A stretch of 64,000 nucleotides of DNA, taken from positions 1 through 64,000 of the forward strand of contig DUPN01000050.1 of the NCBI GenBank assembly GCA_012838305.1, given 5' to 3'. Shown piece by piece: positions 7,370 through 16,705 of the stretch. The notes beneath the pieces were generated by a model, which did not search any database, was not told the DNA's origin, and saw only the letters and a list, made by a program, of their open reading frames with translations. The position numbers and the translations under genes are program-made. This stretch comes from Bacillota bacterium. Lineage in GTDB: Bacteria; Bacillota; Limnochordia; Darwinibacteriales; Darwinibacteriaceae. The number at the start of each line of letters is the position of its first letter. Positions within the stretch are counted from its first letter, which is position 1.

Positions 7370-8412
7370 GCCTGCTCACCTCCTGTTACTCGAGTTAAGG
7401 CATAGAGGATCATGCCATTACTGACGATGACGCGGGCGATCTCTGAGATATTACCCTCAATGAGCTGATTGGTTACCGGCATGGCCACTGTAAGCAGCGT
7501 CTGGAATAACACAACGCCAATTACGGCATGGCGTACCTTTGCTTCCCTGGTGGAAGCCCCGCCAATCAATACCGCAGCCACGGCGGGAAAGGCAGTCATC
7601 AGAGGTCCGTTGTACAGCTGGGCAAATCCGAAACTCTGGGCGTACACCACATAACCGACGGCCGCCAAAACAGTGGACAGGGTAATTCCCACACTGCGAT
7701 AGGCATTGATATTAAGGCCAGAAGCAACGGCAAAACGAGGATTGCGTCCCACCACTTCCATAGCCACCCCTGGTTTGCTCCGCAGGAACAACCACAACAG
7801 AAAGGCCAATAGAGCGTAGAACAAGAGCAGACCTGTGGGAATCGTCAGACCGAACAGCTTTACATTCAAGAAGTTGTTCAGCGTCCCCCCAAAGGTGTCA
7901 GCCAATGTCAGCGTAACGCGCAAGCCCTGGCCGCCGACGGGCCAGATTAGGGCTGGGTTTTTAAAGGGTGCCATCAGCCAGAAAATGCACATTCCAGCGA
8001 CAATCGAAAACCCCACATAGGTTCCGACCATCATCTCCTGTCCAGCCACACGATTGAGCAATAGGGAGTATAAATAGCCAGCCACAACCCCAAGAGGTAT
8101 GGCTACCAAGAGTGCCACGGCGAAACCTCCCAAACCCAGCAGAGAGTTCTCCATGGACACCAGTACGCCCACCATTCCCGCAATCACACCCAAGGGCAAA
8201 CCAAAGTTCAATCCGGCCCCTGCCTGAATGGACGGTACCATGGCCAGAACATATATGCCGTTCTGCCCAATCCTCACCAGGGCGTCACTGAGTAAGCCAG
8301 GGACACTGAGCTCTGTTCCTGCAGCCACAATGATCAGCGTCAGCAGGAAAGCCGAGATGATCAGGCGGGGCAATCCAAAGCCATGGTATACTTTACTTAC
8401 TCGGTCTTTCAC
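7366..8412 (-). CDS. ABC importer permease (BPD_transp_2 family), first subunit
   Basis: A 348-residue polytopic permease, paralogous to its downstream neighbour. Hydrophobic helices run through the protein, with the coupling loop FLRSKPGVAMEVVGRNPRFAVASGLNINAYR in the second half. The GTG start has GGAGGTG seven bases upstream and overlaps the ATPase gene by 20 bases; the gene's end overlaps the next permease by four. Two different permeases in one operon imply a heterodimeric channel, as in NupPQ-type systems. It works with the RbsA-like ATPase encoded just upstream. Confidence 0.88.
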   Translation of the reverse strand: MKDRVSKVYHGFGLPRLIISAFLLTLIIVAAGTELSVPGLLSDALVRIGQNGIYVLAMVPSIQAGAGLNFGLPLGVIAGMVGVLVSMENSLLGLGGFAVALLVAIPLGVVAGYLYSLLLNRVAGQEMMVGTYVGFSIVAGMCIFWLMAPFKNPALIWPVGGQGLRVTLTLADTFGGTLNNFLNVKLFGLTIPTGLLLFYALLAFLLWLFLRSKPGVAMEVVGRNPRFAVASGLNINAYRSVGITLSTVLAAVGYVVYAQSFGFAQLYNGPLMTAFPAVAAVLIGGASTREAKVRHAVIGVVLFQTLLTVAMPVTNQLIEGNISEIARVIVSNGMILYALTRVTGGEQA

Positions 8413-9997
8413 CGATTTCCACCTCCTCCAGGGATTTTCCGGCCATCAACAGACCATACTCCACATCAGGTGCATCAGGCGGCAGAATACCGGATAGCCT
8501 GCCTTCGTAGATAATGGCAATGCGGTCACTGATGCTGCGCAGTTCAGCCAACTCACTGGAGGTGATCACAACGGTCACTCCCATGCGGTTCAACTCCACG
8601 ATCAGCTCCAGAACTCGACTCTTGGCTCCCACGTCAATTCCCCGTGTTGGCTCCGAGACAAAAAACAAGCGAGGGTTCTGTGTGAACGCCCGGGCAAGAC
8701 AGACCTTTTGCTGATTACCGCCGCTCAGTCGGCGCACAATTTGATCCGGCCCAGTACAGCGAATATCGAACCTCTTAATGGACTCCAAAGCATGGGCAGT
8801 AATCTGCTTTTGGTCCTTTAGCTTGAGAGGGCCAGGTTTGAGAAACTTGTCTTGGGTCTGCATGCTCGTAAGCACGATATTATTGGCAATACTATCCTCT
8901 AGTACAAGTCCAACACCGCGCCGGTCTTCCGATACAAAGGCTAAGCCCAGATCCAGCGCTTTTCTCGGATTGTTCAGGGGAACCTCCGTACCTTCGTAAC
9001 GAACTTGTCCGCGGCTGGGATAGAGGCCCATAATCCCGTTGGCTAAAGCGATTTTGCCGTGACCGGCCAAGCCTCCAATACCGAGTATCTCTCCCTCATA
9101 GACATCAAGGTCAATCCCGCGCAGGCGCTCACCGGGCATATCCACCCGCAAATCGCGAATCTCCAAAACTTTCTTCTTGCCCTCTCGCGCTTGCTCTGCT
9201 CCGAGCCGCGCAGATGTGTCCACCTTACGCCCCACCATGAGCTCGGCAATCTGCGCAATCGTAAACTCCTGCGTCGGTCCCGATTGAACCAGTTCGCCGT
9301 CTTTCAGAATCGTGATCGCATCGGCCACAGCCATGACTTCATCGAGGCGATGGGTAATAAAGAGAATACTAATGCCCGACTTGGCCAGACGTCGAACGAC
9401 GTCCAGAAATTGCTCTGCCTCGCTTTCTGTCAACACCGCCGTGGGCTCATCGAGCACGAGCAGCTGCAGATTCTGCTTGTCAATTTCCCGGGCAATTTCC
9501 ACAAACTGCAGGTAACCAACGGGTAAACCCGCCACGGTAACCCATTCTTCAATATTCATGCCCAGTTTATCCAAGGCAGCTTTGGCGTCCGCTGCCATTT
9601 GTTTTCGATCTAATGTCTCCAGTTTCTTTCCCAGGACTCTGCTGAAGAGATTTGGCTTCGTGGATTCCCTGTTGAGTTTGATATTCTCCGTAACGGTGAA
9701 GCCAGGCAGAAGCATGAACTCCTGATGAACCATGCCGATTCCTGCCCCGATGGCGGCCTTCGGTGAGTCGAAGGCAACATGATCGCCATTGACCAGAAGG
9801 TCCCCTTCATATCCCCCTGTGTCAGTAATAACAGACATGCCAAAAAGAATGTTCATGAGGGTTGATTTGCCGGCACCGTTTTCCCCAACCAAACAGTGGA
9901 TTTCGCCTGCATTTACCCTGAGGTCAATATCTTTGAGAACCTGCGTCCCATAGAATGACTTGGAGATCTTCTTCATCTCCAACACAGGAACACTCAT
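8393..9997 (-). CDS. Duplicated-domain ABC importer ATPase (RbsA/MglA/NupO type)
   Basis: A 534-residue protein with two nucleotide-binding domains in tandem. Domain 1 has Walker A GENGAGKST (about residue 38) and Walker B LLVLDEPTAVLTESE. Domain 2 has a degenerate P loop (GGLAGHGKIALANGIMG), signature LSGGNQQKVCLARAF and a Walker B-like RLFFVSEPTRGIDVG, so hydrolysis probably depends on domain 1, as in relatives. I chose the ATG at 9997, five bases after GGGAGGTG; the ATG at 10012 overlaps that site. A stem-loop separates it from the binding-protein gene upstream, which would lower its expression relative to the binding protein. Confidence 0.9.
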   Translation of the reverse strand: MSVPVLEMKKISKSFYGTQVLKDIDLRVNAGEIHCLVGENGAGKSTLMNILFGMSVITDTGGYEGDLLVNGDHVAFDSPKAAIGAGIGMVHQEFMLLPGFTVTENIKLNRESTKPNLFSRVLGKKLETLDRKQMAADAKAALDKLGMNIEEWVTVAGLPVGYLQFVEIAREIDKQNLQLLVLDEPTAVLTESEAEQFLDVVRRLAKSGISILFITHRLDEVMAVADAITILKDGELVQSGPTQEFTIAQIAELMVGRKVDTSARLGAEQAREGKKKVLEIRDLRVDMPGERLRGIDLDVYEGEILGIGGLAGHGKIALANGIMGLYPSRGQVRYEGTEVPLNNPRKALDLGLAFVSEDRRGVGLVLEDSIANNIVLTSMQTQDKFLKPGPLKLKDQKQITAHALESIKRFDIRCTGPDQIVRRLSGGNQQKVCLARAFTQNPRLFFVSEPTRGIDVGAKSRVLELIVELNRMGVTVVITSSELAELRSISDRIAIIYEGRLSGILPPDAPDVEYGLLMAGKSLEEVEIGERPSK

Positions 9998-10032
9998 ATG
10001 CACACCTCCCACTTTCTACCACTCAAGAAAAG

Positions 10033-10070
10033 TGCGGAGACCCGCCCTCGGAGAGGGCGAGAGCTCCGCA
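10033..10070 (-). terminator. Stem-loop between binding-protein and ATPase genes
   Basis: A two-part hairpin: outer arms TGCGGAG/CTCCGCA and inner arms CGCCCTC/GAGGGCG around a short loop. Reading on the minus strand it is followed by a weak T-rich stretch (ACTTTTCTTG). It probably acts as a partial terminator or mRNA stabiliser that keeps binding-protein transcript in excess. Confidence 0.7.
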
Positions 10071-10095
10071 TTTCTACACTTCAATTGTAACACTC

Positions 10096-11196
10096 TTAGA
10101 AGATAATCGAATCAGCGATAACCAGGTAGAAGTTGGCTCCATCCTTATAGCGATTGAGGGAGATTCTCATACCGGTCGCCTCAAAGACGGCTTCTTCAAC
10201 AGCTTCCATGTCGGAGAAGTCTAGCCCGTTTTGAATATGCTGGATAGCTAGCTCTACGCCGGCCTCCACAAAAATCATGTTGATGGGAGCAACCCAAGTG
10301 GCCATACGGCCAGAGTTTCCTTGTTCGGCGACCTTGGCGCTGATCTGCTCGAGGACGAAATCTACATCACCCTTGCGATCCTCGCTGATCTCAATGCCTA
10401 AAGCACCTGGATAGCCGTGGAACGGGCTGGGGCAGCACTGTTCTGGGAAAATAATCCCGGCATCCATCGATGCCCGAATGGCGGGTTCCATCATGGCACA
10501 GTTCGTTCCAAAGAAGGCAATGTCCTTGCCGTGGATCTCGGCTTGACGAGGAATATCCTCTAGAACAAATTGCTGGGTTCCAGGAATACCTGCATCTCCC
10601 ATGGGGTCTGGAGCAGTAACGTCAACCACTTCAAGCCCTAGCCTTTCCGCTTCTGCCTTCATATTGTTGTAGCGAACAGCAAGGAGCTCCATGGACATGT
10701 GACGCGGGAAAGAATAGTGGAGAATCTTCTTGGCACCCATACGCTGGGCCAATTGGGCAATATTCGCACCACGGCGAATCTGGTCTGTCTCCATGGCGAA
10801 ATCCACCACTCCGGCAATCATGTCGGGGTCTTCGTGGGGCAGCCCCATAATCAAGACGATGTCATCGCGCATCTCGCGAATCGTATTGAAAGCGGCTGTG
10901 GTACCTGGAACAGACTGGCACACAACGATGGCCTTAACCTGTGGATCCATAGCAAATTGCAGAATCTGGCCGATCACAGTTTCTTGCTCTTGCATGAAGT
11001 TGTCAGGATAGGTAACGTGCTCAACCGAACCGGGATAACGAGCAACCATCTTCAGAGCTGCTTGATACTCCTCTTCACCTTGGGACACTGTTCCGGTGAC
11101 AACCCCAATCTTAAAGGGCAATTCAGCTGCTTGAGCAATGCCAATGACGCCTAAAACTAAGACCAAAACCAAAACCAAACTCAGACTTCTCTTCAC
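10096..11196 (-). CDS. DUF3798 family substrate-binding protein
   Basis: A 366-residue exported protein with a signal peptide (MKRSLSLVLVLVLVLGVIGIAQA, cleaved after AQA). The mature part resembles a periplasmic-binding-protein fold (FKIGVVTGTVSQGEEEY, AIVVCQSVPGTTAAFNTIRE, DIAFFGTNCAMMEPAIRASMDAG) and matches, from memory, the DUF3798 family. No lipobox Cys is present, so it would be free or held otherwise, which suits a periplasm. The start is a GTG with AAAGGAG upstream. Being first in the operon before an RbsA-like ATPase and two permeases, it is very likely their substrate receptor. The ligand is unknown; several Cys residues (NCAMM, QCCPS) are unusual for a binding protein. Confidence 0.8.
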   Translation of the reverse strand: MKRSLSLVLVLVLVLGVIGIAQAAELPFKIGVVTGTVSQGEEEYQAALKMVARYPGSVEHVTYPDNFMQEQETVIGQILQFAMDPQVKAIVVCQSVPGTTAAFNTIREMRDDIVLIMGLPHEDPDMIAGVVDFAMETDQIRRGANIAQLAQRMGAKKILHYSFPRHMSMELLAVRYNNMKAEAERLGLEVVDVTAPDPMGDAGIPGTQQFVLEDIPRQAEIHGKDIAFFGTNCAMMEPAIRASMDAGIIFPEQCCPSPFHGYPGALGIEISEDRKGDVDFVLEQISAKVAEQGNSGRMATWVAPINMIFVEAGVELAIQHIQNGLDFSDMEAVEEAVFEATGMRISLNRYKDGANFYLVIADSIIF

Positions 11197-11341
11197 TCTG
11201 CTCTCTCCTTTGTCTCTTTTTCGGGGTCCTTACTCCCACATGATATCCTCAAGTATTCTACGAATTACGCGCATTTCCTCCCCAAGGATCAAAGAAAGAG
11301 TAAAAATCAGCGCGGTAAAGCTTGGTAAAGGAGAAAACAGC

Positions 11342-11363
11342 TGGCAGCGATGTCGCGCTGCCA
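11342..11363 (-). terminator. Weak terminator hairpin after the ABC exporter
   Basis: TGGCAGCG and CGCTGCCA form an eight-base-pair stem with a six-base loop just after the exporter stop codon. On the minus strand the following bases (GCTGTTTTCTCC) give only a short T run, so termination is probably incomplete. Confidence 0.6.
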
Positions 11364-11367
11364 AAAA

Positions 11368-13098
11368 CTAAACTGCGTTTTGGCTGTTGTGCAGCCCGGC
11401 GTAAATCCCCTGGCGCTCCAACAGCTCCTGATGGGTACCCATCTCCCGAATCTGACCATCCGTGAGGACAACAATCTGGTCGGCGTGGCGAATCGTGGAC
11501 AGGCGATGGGCAATCACCAGAGTTGTCCTATCCTTGGCCAACTCTAGCAAGGCTTCCTGGATCTCCTGCTCTGTCGCAGTATCCAGTGCTGATGTTGCCT
11601 CATCGAGGATGAGAATGGGAGGATTCTTCAGGAATACTCTGGCAATAGAGATCCTCTGTTTCTGGCCTCCAGAGAGCTTCACTCCCCTCTCTCCCACATA
11701 GGTGTCATACCCGTTGGGCAGGGAAAGAATAAAGGAATGGATCTGGGCTTTCTTGGCGGCATCAATCATTTCCTCTTCGCTGGCCTGCGGATAGCCATAG
11801 AGAATGTTTTCCCTGATCGTGCCGGTAAACAAGAAAACGTCCTGCTGCACAAAACCGATTTGGTGACGAAGTGAAGCCAGGGTCACCTCCCGAATATCAT
11901 GACCGTCGATGGTGATGGTTCCCCCTGTCACATCATAGAAACGGGGAATCAAGTGGCAAAGCGTGGTCTTGCCGCCCCCAGAGGGGCCCACAAAGGCCAC
12001 GGTGTTCCCTGCCGGAATGTGCAGGGACACCTGCTGCAGCACCTCCGCATGTTTGGTGTATTGGAAGGACACTGTATCCATGACAATGTCGCCGCGAACA
12101 GGCGGCAAGTCCCGGGCACCCTCGCGGTCGGTTACCCCCGGGGAGACATCCATCAGCTCCGCAAAGCGGCTAAAGCCTGTCATTCCCTGTTGGTACTGCT
12201 GCGTAAAGGAAATAAGACGGCGGATCGGCTGCAGAAAATATCCGATAAACAGCAAGTATGCGGTGAGGTCGGCCAAATCAATGTATCCACGGAACATAAA
12301 CAAAGAGCCTACGCAGAGCACGGCCAGATTCAAGACGTCTGTCAGGAAACTCAGCCCCGAAGAATAGATGGCCATGGCCCTAAACGCTTGGCGCCTGGAT
12401 CGTTTGAAAGCAGAGTTGGCCGTATCAAAGCGGCGCCTTTCGTAATCCTCGTTGACAAAGCTTTGGGCAACTCGGATCCCGGAAAGACTGTTCTCCAGAT
12501 CTGCGTTCACATCAGCAATCCGCTTGCGTTCCTCCGTGAAAGCGCGGTTCATGGCGGTGCGCCGAGTATAGGCATACCAGCCAATAACGGGGATAAAGGC
12601 GAAGGTAATCAAGGTAAGGGGCACATTGATCGTCAGCAAGTAGGAAAACGACCCAATCAGCATCAAACTGGCGATGAAAAGGTCCTCTGGACCATGGTGG
12701 GCCAGCTCCGAGATGTCCCGCAAGTCATTGACGATGCGGCTCATCAGATGTCCGACCTTGGTGTCGTCGAAGAACCTGAAGTCAAGGGTCTGCAAATGAG
12801 TGAACAAATCTGTCCGCATCTGGTACTCCATATTGACCCCCACCACATGGCCGTAATAGTCTACAAAATACTGGCAGCCGAGGCGGATTACGTACAAGAA
12901 CACCAGTGCCCCGGTCCAAAGTAGAACGGCCCGGACATTTTGGTCGGGGATAAAATCTTTCATAAACGTTCTGGTAATGACGGGGAACAAGAGGTCCAGC
13001 AAAGCAATGACGCTGGCCGCAACCAAATCCATCACAAGAAGCCGGCGCTCCGGCTTGTAGTAAGCAATAAATCGTTTCAGATTACCCATTAATGCCAC
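11368..13098 (-). CDS. ABC exporter, fused membrane and ATPase domains (multidrug/lipid type)
   Basis: A 576-residue half-transporter that should act as a homodimer. The N-terminal 310 residues carry six membrane helices of the type 1 exporter fold. The ATPase domain has Walker A GPSGGGKTTL (about residue 373), Q-loop FVQQDVFLF, signature LSGGQKQRIS, Walker B PPILILDEATSALD and the switch His in VIAHRLSTIRH. All catalytic residues are present. The start is a GTG at 13098 close to GAGGTC; an ATG at 13089 is possible. It lies between two unrelated importer operons and may be read from the NupNOPQ-like genes 14 bases upstream. Substrate unknown. Confidence 0.9.
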   Translation of the reverse strand: MALMGNLKRFIAYYKPERRLLVMDLVAASVIALLDLLFPVITRTFMKDFIPDQNVRAVLLWTGALVFLYVIRLGCQYFVDYYGHVVGVNMEYQMRTDLFTHLQTLDFRFFDDTKVGHLMSRIVNDLRDISELAHHGPEDLFIASLMLIGSFSYLLTINVPLTLITFAFIPVIGWYAYTRRTAMNRAFTEERKRIADVNADLENSLSGIRVAQSFVNEDYERRRFDTANSAFKRSRRQAFRAMAIYSSGLSFLTDVLNLAVLCVGSLFMFRGYIDLADLTAYLLFIGYFLQPIRRLISFTQQYQQGMTGFSRFAELMDVSPGVTDREGARDLPPVRGDIVMDTVSFQYTKHAEVLQQVSLHIPAGNTVAFVGPSGGGKTTLCHLIPRFYDVTGGTITIDGHDIREVTLASLRHQIGFVQQDVFLFTGTIRENILYGYPQASEEEMIDAAKKAQIHSFILSLPNGYDTYVGERGVKLSGGQKQRISIARVFLKNPPILILDEATSALDTATEQEIQEALLELAKDRTTLVIAHRLSTIRHADQIVVLTDGQIREMGTHQELLERQGIYAGLHNSQNAV

Positions 13099-13112
13099 AC
13101 GACCTCACTTAT

Positions 13113-14042
13113 CTATCCTTTAATGTAGGGCTCCCCAGAAGCCTTAGGTCCCACAGATTTCCCGATGAAACCGGCTAGAGCAACCATGGTTAATACATAG
13201 GGCAGCATGTTCATGAACTGAGTTGGGACCCCCACATCCTGCAGACGCATTTGCAGCGCATCGGCATAGCCAAAGAACAAGCAGGCGCCAAGAGCCCCGT
13301 AGGGAGTCCATTTGCCAAAAATGACGGCAGCCAGGGCAATAAAGCCTCGCCCTGCGGTCATGCCTTCGCTAAAGCGGCTGAGATGGGCGATGGAAAGATA
13401 AGTGCCTCCCAAACCGGCCAGCGCTCCGCTGAGGGCCACAGCCAGATAGCGCATGCGGAAAACATGGACTCCAACCGTATCGGCGGCCCTGGGATGCTCC
13501 CCGACCGCCCTAAGCCTCAATCCCCACGGCGTTCGATAGACCACAAGATGGGCCACGACAACTGCAAGTAATGCCAGATACACCAAGGGATTCTGCCGGC
13601 CGATAATTCTTCCGATCCAAGGGATCTGGCTCAAAACAGGGATGGTAATGTCGGGAATCGTGGGCACACTGGGCGATGTGCCTGCTGCACCGAAGTAATA
13701 ACGCAGCAGAAAAACAGTTAACCCCCCCGCGAAGATGTTAATGGCCGTCCCCACCACGACCTGGTTGGCCCGGTAGTGAATGCAAAAAAAGGCGTGCAAA
13801 AGACCGATGACAATCCCTGCGAGCACAGCGCCGACCACACCCAACCACGGCAAGCCAGTTTGGTGAGAGACAAACATGGCTGTGAAGGCTCCGATCAACA
13901 TCATTCCTTCTAAGGCAATGTTCACCACGCCGCTGCGTTCCGAAAAGATTCCGCCTAAGGCGGCGAAAATCAAAGGAGTCGCCATTCTTAAGGCGGCGGC
14001 AAACACTGCAGTATTAAACAACAAAGCCAGAACCTCGCCCAT
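13113..14042 (-). CDS. Nucleoside-type ABC permease (NupQ-like)
   Basis: A 309-residue permease with about eight to nine hydrophobic helices. The segment GIFSERSGVVNIALEGMMLIGAF near residue 30 is the hallmark of the NupQ/YufQ group, and the coupling loop reads LRLRAVGEHPRAADTVGV. The ATG overlaps the stop of the upstream permease (TAATG), with GGAGG seven bases before, so translation is coupled. It completes a NupNOPQ-like set (binding protein, ATPase, two permeases), which in Bacillus and Lactococcus imports nucleosides. A nucleoside substrate here is inferred from family resemblance. Confidence 0.88.
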   Translation of the reverse strand: MGEVLALLFNTAVFAAALRMATPLIFAALGGIFSERSGVVNIALEGMMLIGAFTAMFVSHQTGLPWLGVVGAVLAGIVIGLLHAFFCIHYRANQVVVGTAINIFAGGLTVFLLRYYFGAAGTSPSVPTIPDITIPVLSQIPWIGRIIGRQNPLVYLALLAVVVAHLVVYRTPWGLRLRAVGEHPRAADTVGVHVFRMRYLAVALSGALAGLGGTYLSIAHLSRFSEGMTAGRGFIALAAVIFGKWTPYGALGACLFFGYADALQMRLQDVGVPTQFMNMLPYVLTMVALAGFIGKSVGPKASGEPYIKG

Positions 14043-15085
14043 TATGCTTCCTCCCTCATGCGCAGAATGCGCCGGATTAGATACTCTGCGGCCACGAAGA
14101 AAATGATCAGGGCCTGAATAATGGTGATCAGCTCACGGGGCACCGAGGTCAACCGATCCATCGCAGCGGACCCCGTCTGAAGTGCTCCAAACAAAATCGC
14201 TGCGAACAGAACACCAACGGGATGGTTTTTCCCCAGCAGCGCAACGGCAATACCCATAAAGCCCAGGTCTGCAGAAAAGCGCACAATAAACCGGTTGTGG
14301 AGGCCCAGAATCTGTTCTGTACCTGCAAGTCCCGCGATAGCACCGGCGACGGCCATGGCAATAACCGTGTTCTTGGCCACATTGATACCGCCGTACTCTG
14401 CCGCCTGCGGATTCAGACCCACAGCCCGGAGTTCATAACCTTGCCGGGTTTTCCACAATATGAAATAGGCCACGACCGCCGCGGCAAGGGCTAGAAAGAT
14501 GCCCCCACTGAGACGAGTAGGAGGGTACAAACGGGTCAGAGCAGCACTGGGGCTAATCCGCGCCGTCTCAGGCACCCAGGAGCCGCCGTGAAAAGGACCC
14601 GTGGCCAGCCAGTCTGTTAAGTACAGCGCGATGAAGTTGAGCATGATGGCGTTGATCACTTCGTGGATTCCCAGTTTCGCTTTGAGGTAACCGGGTATAG
14701 ACCCCCAAATGGCCCCGCCTGCCATGCCGGCCAAAATAGCCAAGGGTAGATGAATGAAACGAGGCAGCCCGGTGAAGGTAAAGCCAACCCAGGCGGCGGC
14801 AAAAGCTCCCATGTACACTTGCCCTTCGGCACCGATATTAAACAGGCCGGCCCGATAGGCAAAGGCCACGGCTAAACCAGTAAACATCAGAGGAGTCGCC
14901 CTTTGCAGCGTGGTGGCAAGATTCCGGATGCTACCAAAGGATTCCACAAACAGGATCCTATAGGCAGTTAAGGGATTTTCACCGACAAAGAGTATAAAAC
15001 CTGACCCGATAATCAAGGCCAAAACCACAGCCGCAAGGGGCGTGACAATTTCTTGCCAGCGGATTGCCTTAGCCCTACTTAGCAT
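14042..15085 (-). CDS. Nucleoside-type ABC permease (NupP-like)
   Basis: A 347-residue permease. AGLFNIGAEGQVYMGAFAAAWVG near residue 85 is the characteristic NupP/YufP segment, and the coupling loop is YELRAVGLNPQAAEYGGINVAK. About nine to ten membrane helices are visible. The ATG at 15085 is preferred because GAGGTG sits seven bases before it; the ATG at 15091 abuts that site. Its start overlaps the end of the ATPase gene and its stop overlaps the start of the NupQ-like gene, a tightly coupled arrangement for a heterodimeric channel. Confidence 0.88.
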   Translation of the reverse strand: MLSRAKAIRWQEIVTPLAAVVLALIIGSGFILFVGENPLTAYRILFVESFGSIRNLATTLQRATPLMFTGLAVAFAYRAGLFNIGAEGQVYMGAFAAAWVGFTFTGLPRFIHLPLAILAGMAGGAIWGSIPGYLKAKLGIHEVINAIMLNFIALYLTDWLATGPFHGGSWVPETARISPSAALTRLYPPTRLSGGIFLALAAAVVAYFILWKTRQGYELRAVGLNPQAAEYGGINVAKNTVIAMAVAGAIAGLAGTEQILGLHNRFIVRFSADLGFMGIAVALLGKNHPVGVLFAAILFGALQTGSAAMDRLTSVPRELITIIQALIIFFVAAEYLIRRILRMREEA

Positions 15086-16625
15086 GGCCATTCACCTCAT
15101 TTGCTCCATAGTCCTCGAGTCGTCCACCGAGCATCAAAAAGCCGAGTTTATGCTCTGTCACCTCGTCGGCCGACATCACACTAACGATTTTCCCATTATA
15201 CATGACAGCTACACGGTCGCTGAGAGAAAGGATCTCATCGAGCTCGGCTGAAACCAAGAGCACGGCTGCACCTTGGTCCCTTTGGGCGATCACTTGCTGG
15301 TGAATGAATTCAATGGCTCCAACGTCCACGCCCCTGGTTGGCTGGGCGCAGATCAGTAAGTCCGGGTTTTGGGTGAACTCCCGGCCCACCACAATTTTCT
15401 GCTGATTACCTCCGGAAAGGCTCCGAGCCAGCTGTTTGGCTACGGGAGGGCGAATATCGTATTGTTCGATGATCTGTTCTGCGTTCTCATAAACCGCTTG
15501 ATCGTCGCGGATCATACACCCCTTAACAAAGGGCTTCTTGCCATGGATGCCCAGGATCAGGTTGTCCGCCACGGTATAATCCAAGACTAGGCCCCGCCTA
15601 TGGCGGTCTTCGGGTACATAGCCAAAACCTGCCTCCCTGACTTTTAAGGGGGACGAGTTGGTAATCTCCCGGTCGCCTAGGAAAATCCTGCCGCTGGCCG
15701 CTTTCCTTAGTCCCGCAATGGCTTCCACCAGTTCGGACTGGCCATTGCCTTCTACACCGGCAATCCCCAGCACCTCGCCTTTACGCACACTGAGGTCGAC
15801 TTGGTCTACCTTAACTTGACCGAACTGATCCTCCACGGTGAGCTGCTCCATCCTCAAGACTTCCGGTCCTGGCTGGGCTGGCTTCTTATCCACATTAAAC
15901 AGCACCACCCGCCCCACCATCATCTCCGCTAGATTCTGCTCGTCTGTTTCCGCGGTGGCTTTGGTACCCACTTTTCTACCTCGCCTCAGAACGCTGACGC
16001 GATCGGACAGGGCTAACACTTCCTTGATTTTATGGGTAATAAACACGATGCTGGTGCCCTTGGCCTTCAATGTGCGCAGGACCTTAAACAAATCCTCCAC
16101 CTCTTGCGGCGTTAAAACGGCGGTGGGTTCATCCAAAATGAGAATCTCAGCTCCGCGATACAAGGCTTTGAGGATCTCCACCCTTTGCTGCAGCCCCACT
16201 GACAGATCCGCAATTTTGGCCCGGGGGTCAATGGTCAGGCCATATTGGCGCGAAAGATTCTCCACTTCCTGCACAGCGCGCTTTGAATCGAAAAACAGCC
16301 CTTTTTTGAGCTCCGCTCCGAGGACAATATTCTCGGCCACAGTCAGAGGCTCAACGAGCATAAAGTGCTGAAAAACCATGCCGATCTTCAAATCAATGGC
16401 CACACGGGGTTCGTTGATTTGCACAGGCCGGCCTCGAACAACGATCTCCCCAGCGTCTTGCTGGTAGAGACCATAGAGGATGTTCATTAACGTGGATTTC
16501 CCCGAGCCATTCTCCCCCACCAAGGCATGAATCTCACCGTATTCAAGATCGAAGTCGACCTGGTCATTGGCTAAGACGCGAGGAAATTGCTTGGTAATTG
16601 CATGCATCTCCAATACTTTATCCAT
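15075..16625 (-). CDS. Duplicated-domain ABC ATPase (NupO-like)
   Basis: A 516-residue protein with two nucleotide-binding domains. Domain 1 has Walker A GENGSGKSTLMN (about residue 37), LSVGLQQRVEILKAL in the signature place and Walker B ILILDEPTAVLTPQE. Domain 2 has a modified P loop (GVEGNGQSELVEAIAGL), signature LSGGNQQKIVVGREF and DLLICAQPTRGVDVGA with the catalytic Glu replaced by Gln, as in most NupO/RbsA-type second domains. A GGAGG lies nine bases before the ATG. A strong stem-loop separates it from the upstream binding-protein gene. Confidence 0.9.
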   Translation of the reverse strand: MDKVLEMHAITKQFPRVLANDQVDFDLEYGEIHALVGENGSGKSTLMNILYGLYQQDAGEIVVRGRPVQINEPRVAIDLKIGMVFQHFMLVEPLTVAENIVLGAELKKGLFFDSKRAVQEVENLSRQYGLTIDPRAKIADLSVGLQQRVEILKALYRGAEILILDEPTAVLTPQEVEDLFKVLRTLKAKGTSIVFITHKIKEVLALSDRVSVLRRGRKVGTKATAETDEQNLAEMMVGRVVLFNVDKKPAQPGPEVLRMEQLTVEDQFGQVKVDQVDLSVRKGEVLGIAGVEGNGQSELVEAIAGLRKAASGRIFLGDREITNSSPLKVREAGFGYVPEDRHRRGLVLDYTVADNLILGIHGKKPFVKGCMIRDDQAVYENAEQIIEQYDIRPPVAKQLARSLSGGNQQKIVVGREFTQNPDLLICAQPTRGVDVGAIEFIHQQVIAQRDQGAAVLLVSAELDEILSLSDRVAVMYNGKIVSVMSADEVTEHKLGFLMLGGRLEDYGANEVNGHAK

Positions 16626-16644
16626 GAACAGCTTCCTCCCTACT

Positions 16645-16689
16645 CAAAAAAGGAGGCACCGCCAACCGTACGGCGGCGGAGTGCCTCCC
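16645..16689 (-). terminator. Terminator-like hairpin between nupN-like and nupO-like genes
   Basis: GGAGGCAC and GTGCCTCC close a long GC-rich hairpin with inner CCGCC/GGCGG pairing. On the minus strand it is followed at once by TTTTTT. It has all features of an intrinsic terminator, and as it lies inside an operon it should cut transcript levels of the ATPase and permeases below those of the binding protein. Confidence 0.8.
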
Positions 16690-16705
16690 TCCAATGCAAC
16701 CTGAC

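Noticed and set aside
11899..12924. A 341-codon plus-strand frame opposite the ABC exporter
   Set aside because: It lies fully antisense to a clear ABC exporter, is rich in His, Gly and Gln without family pattern, and has no ribosome site.
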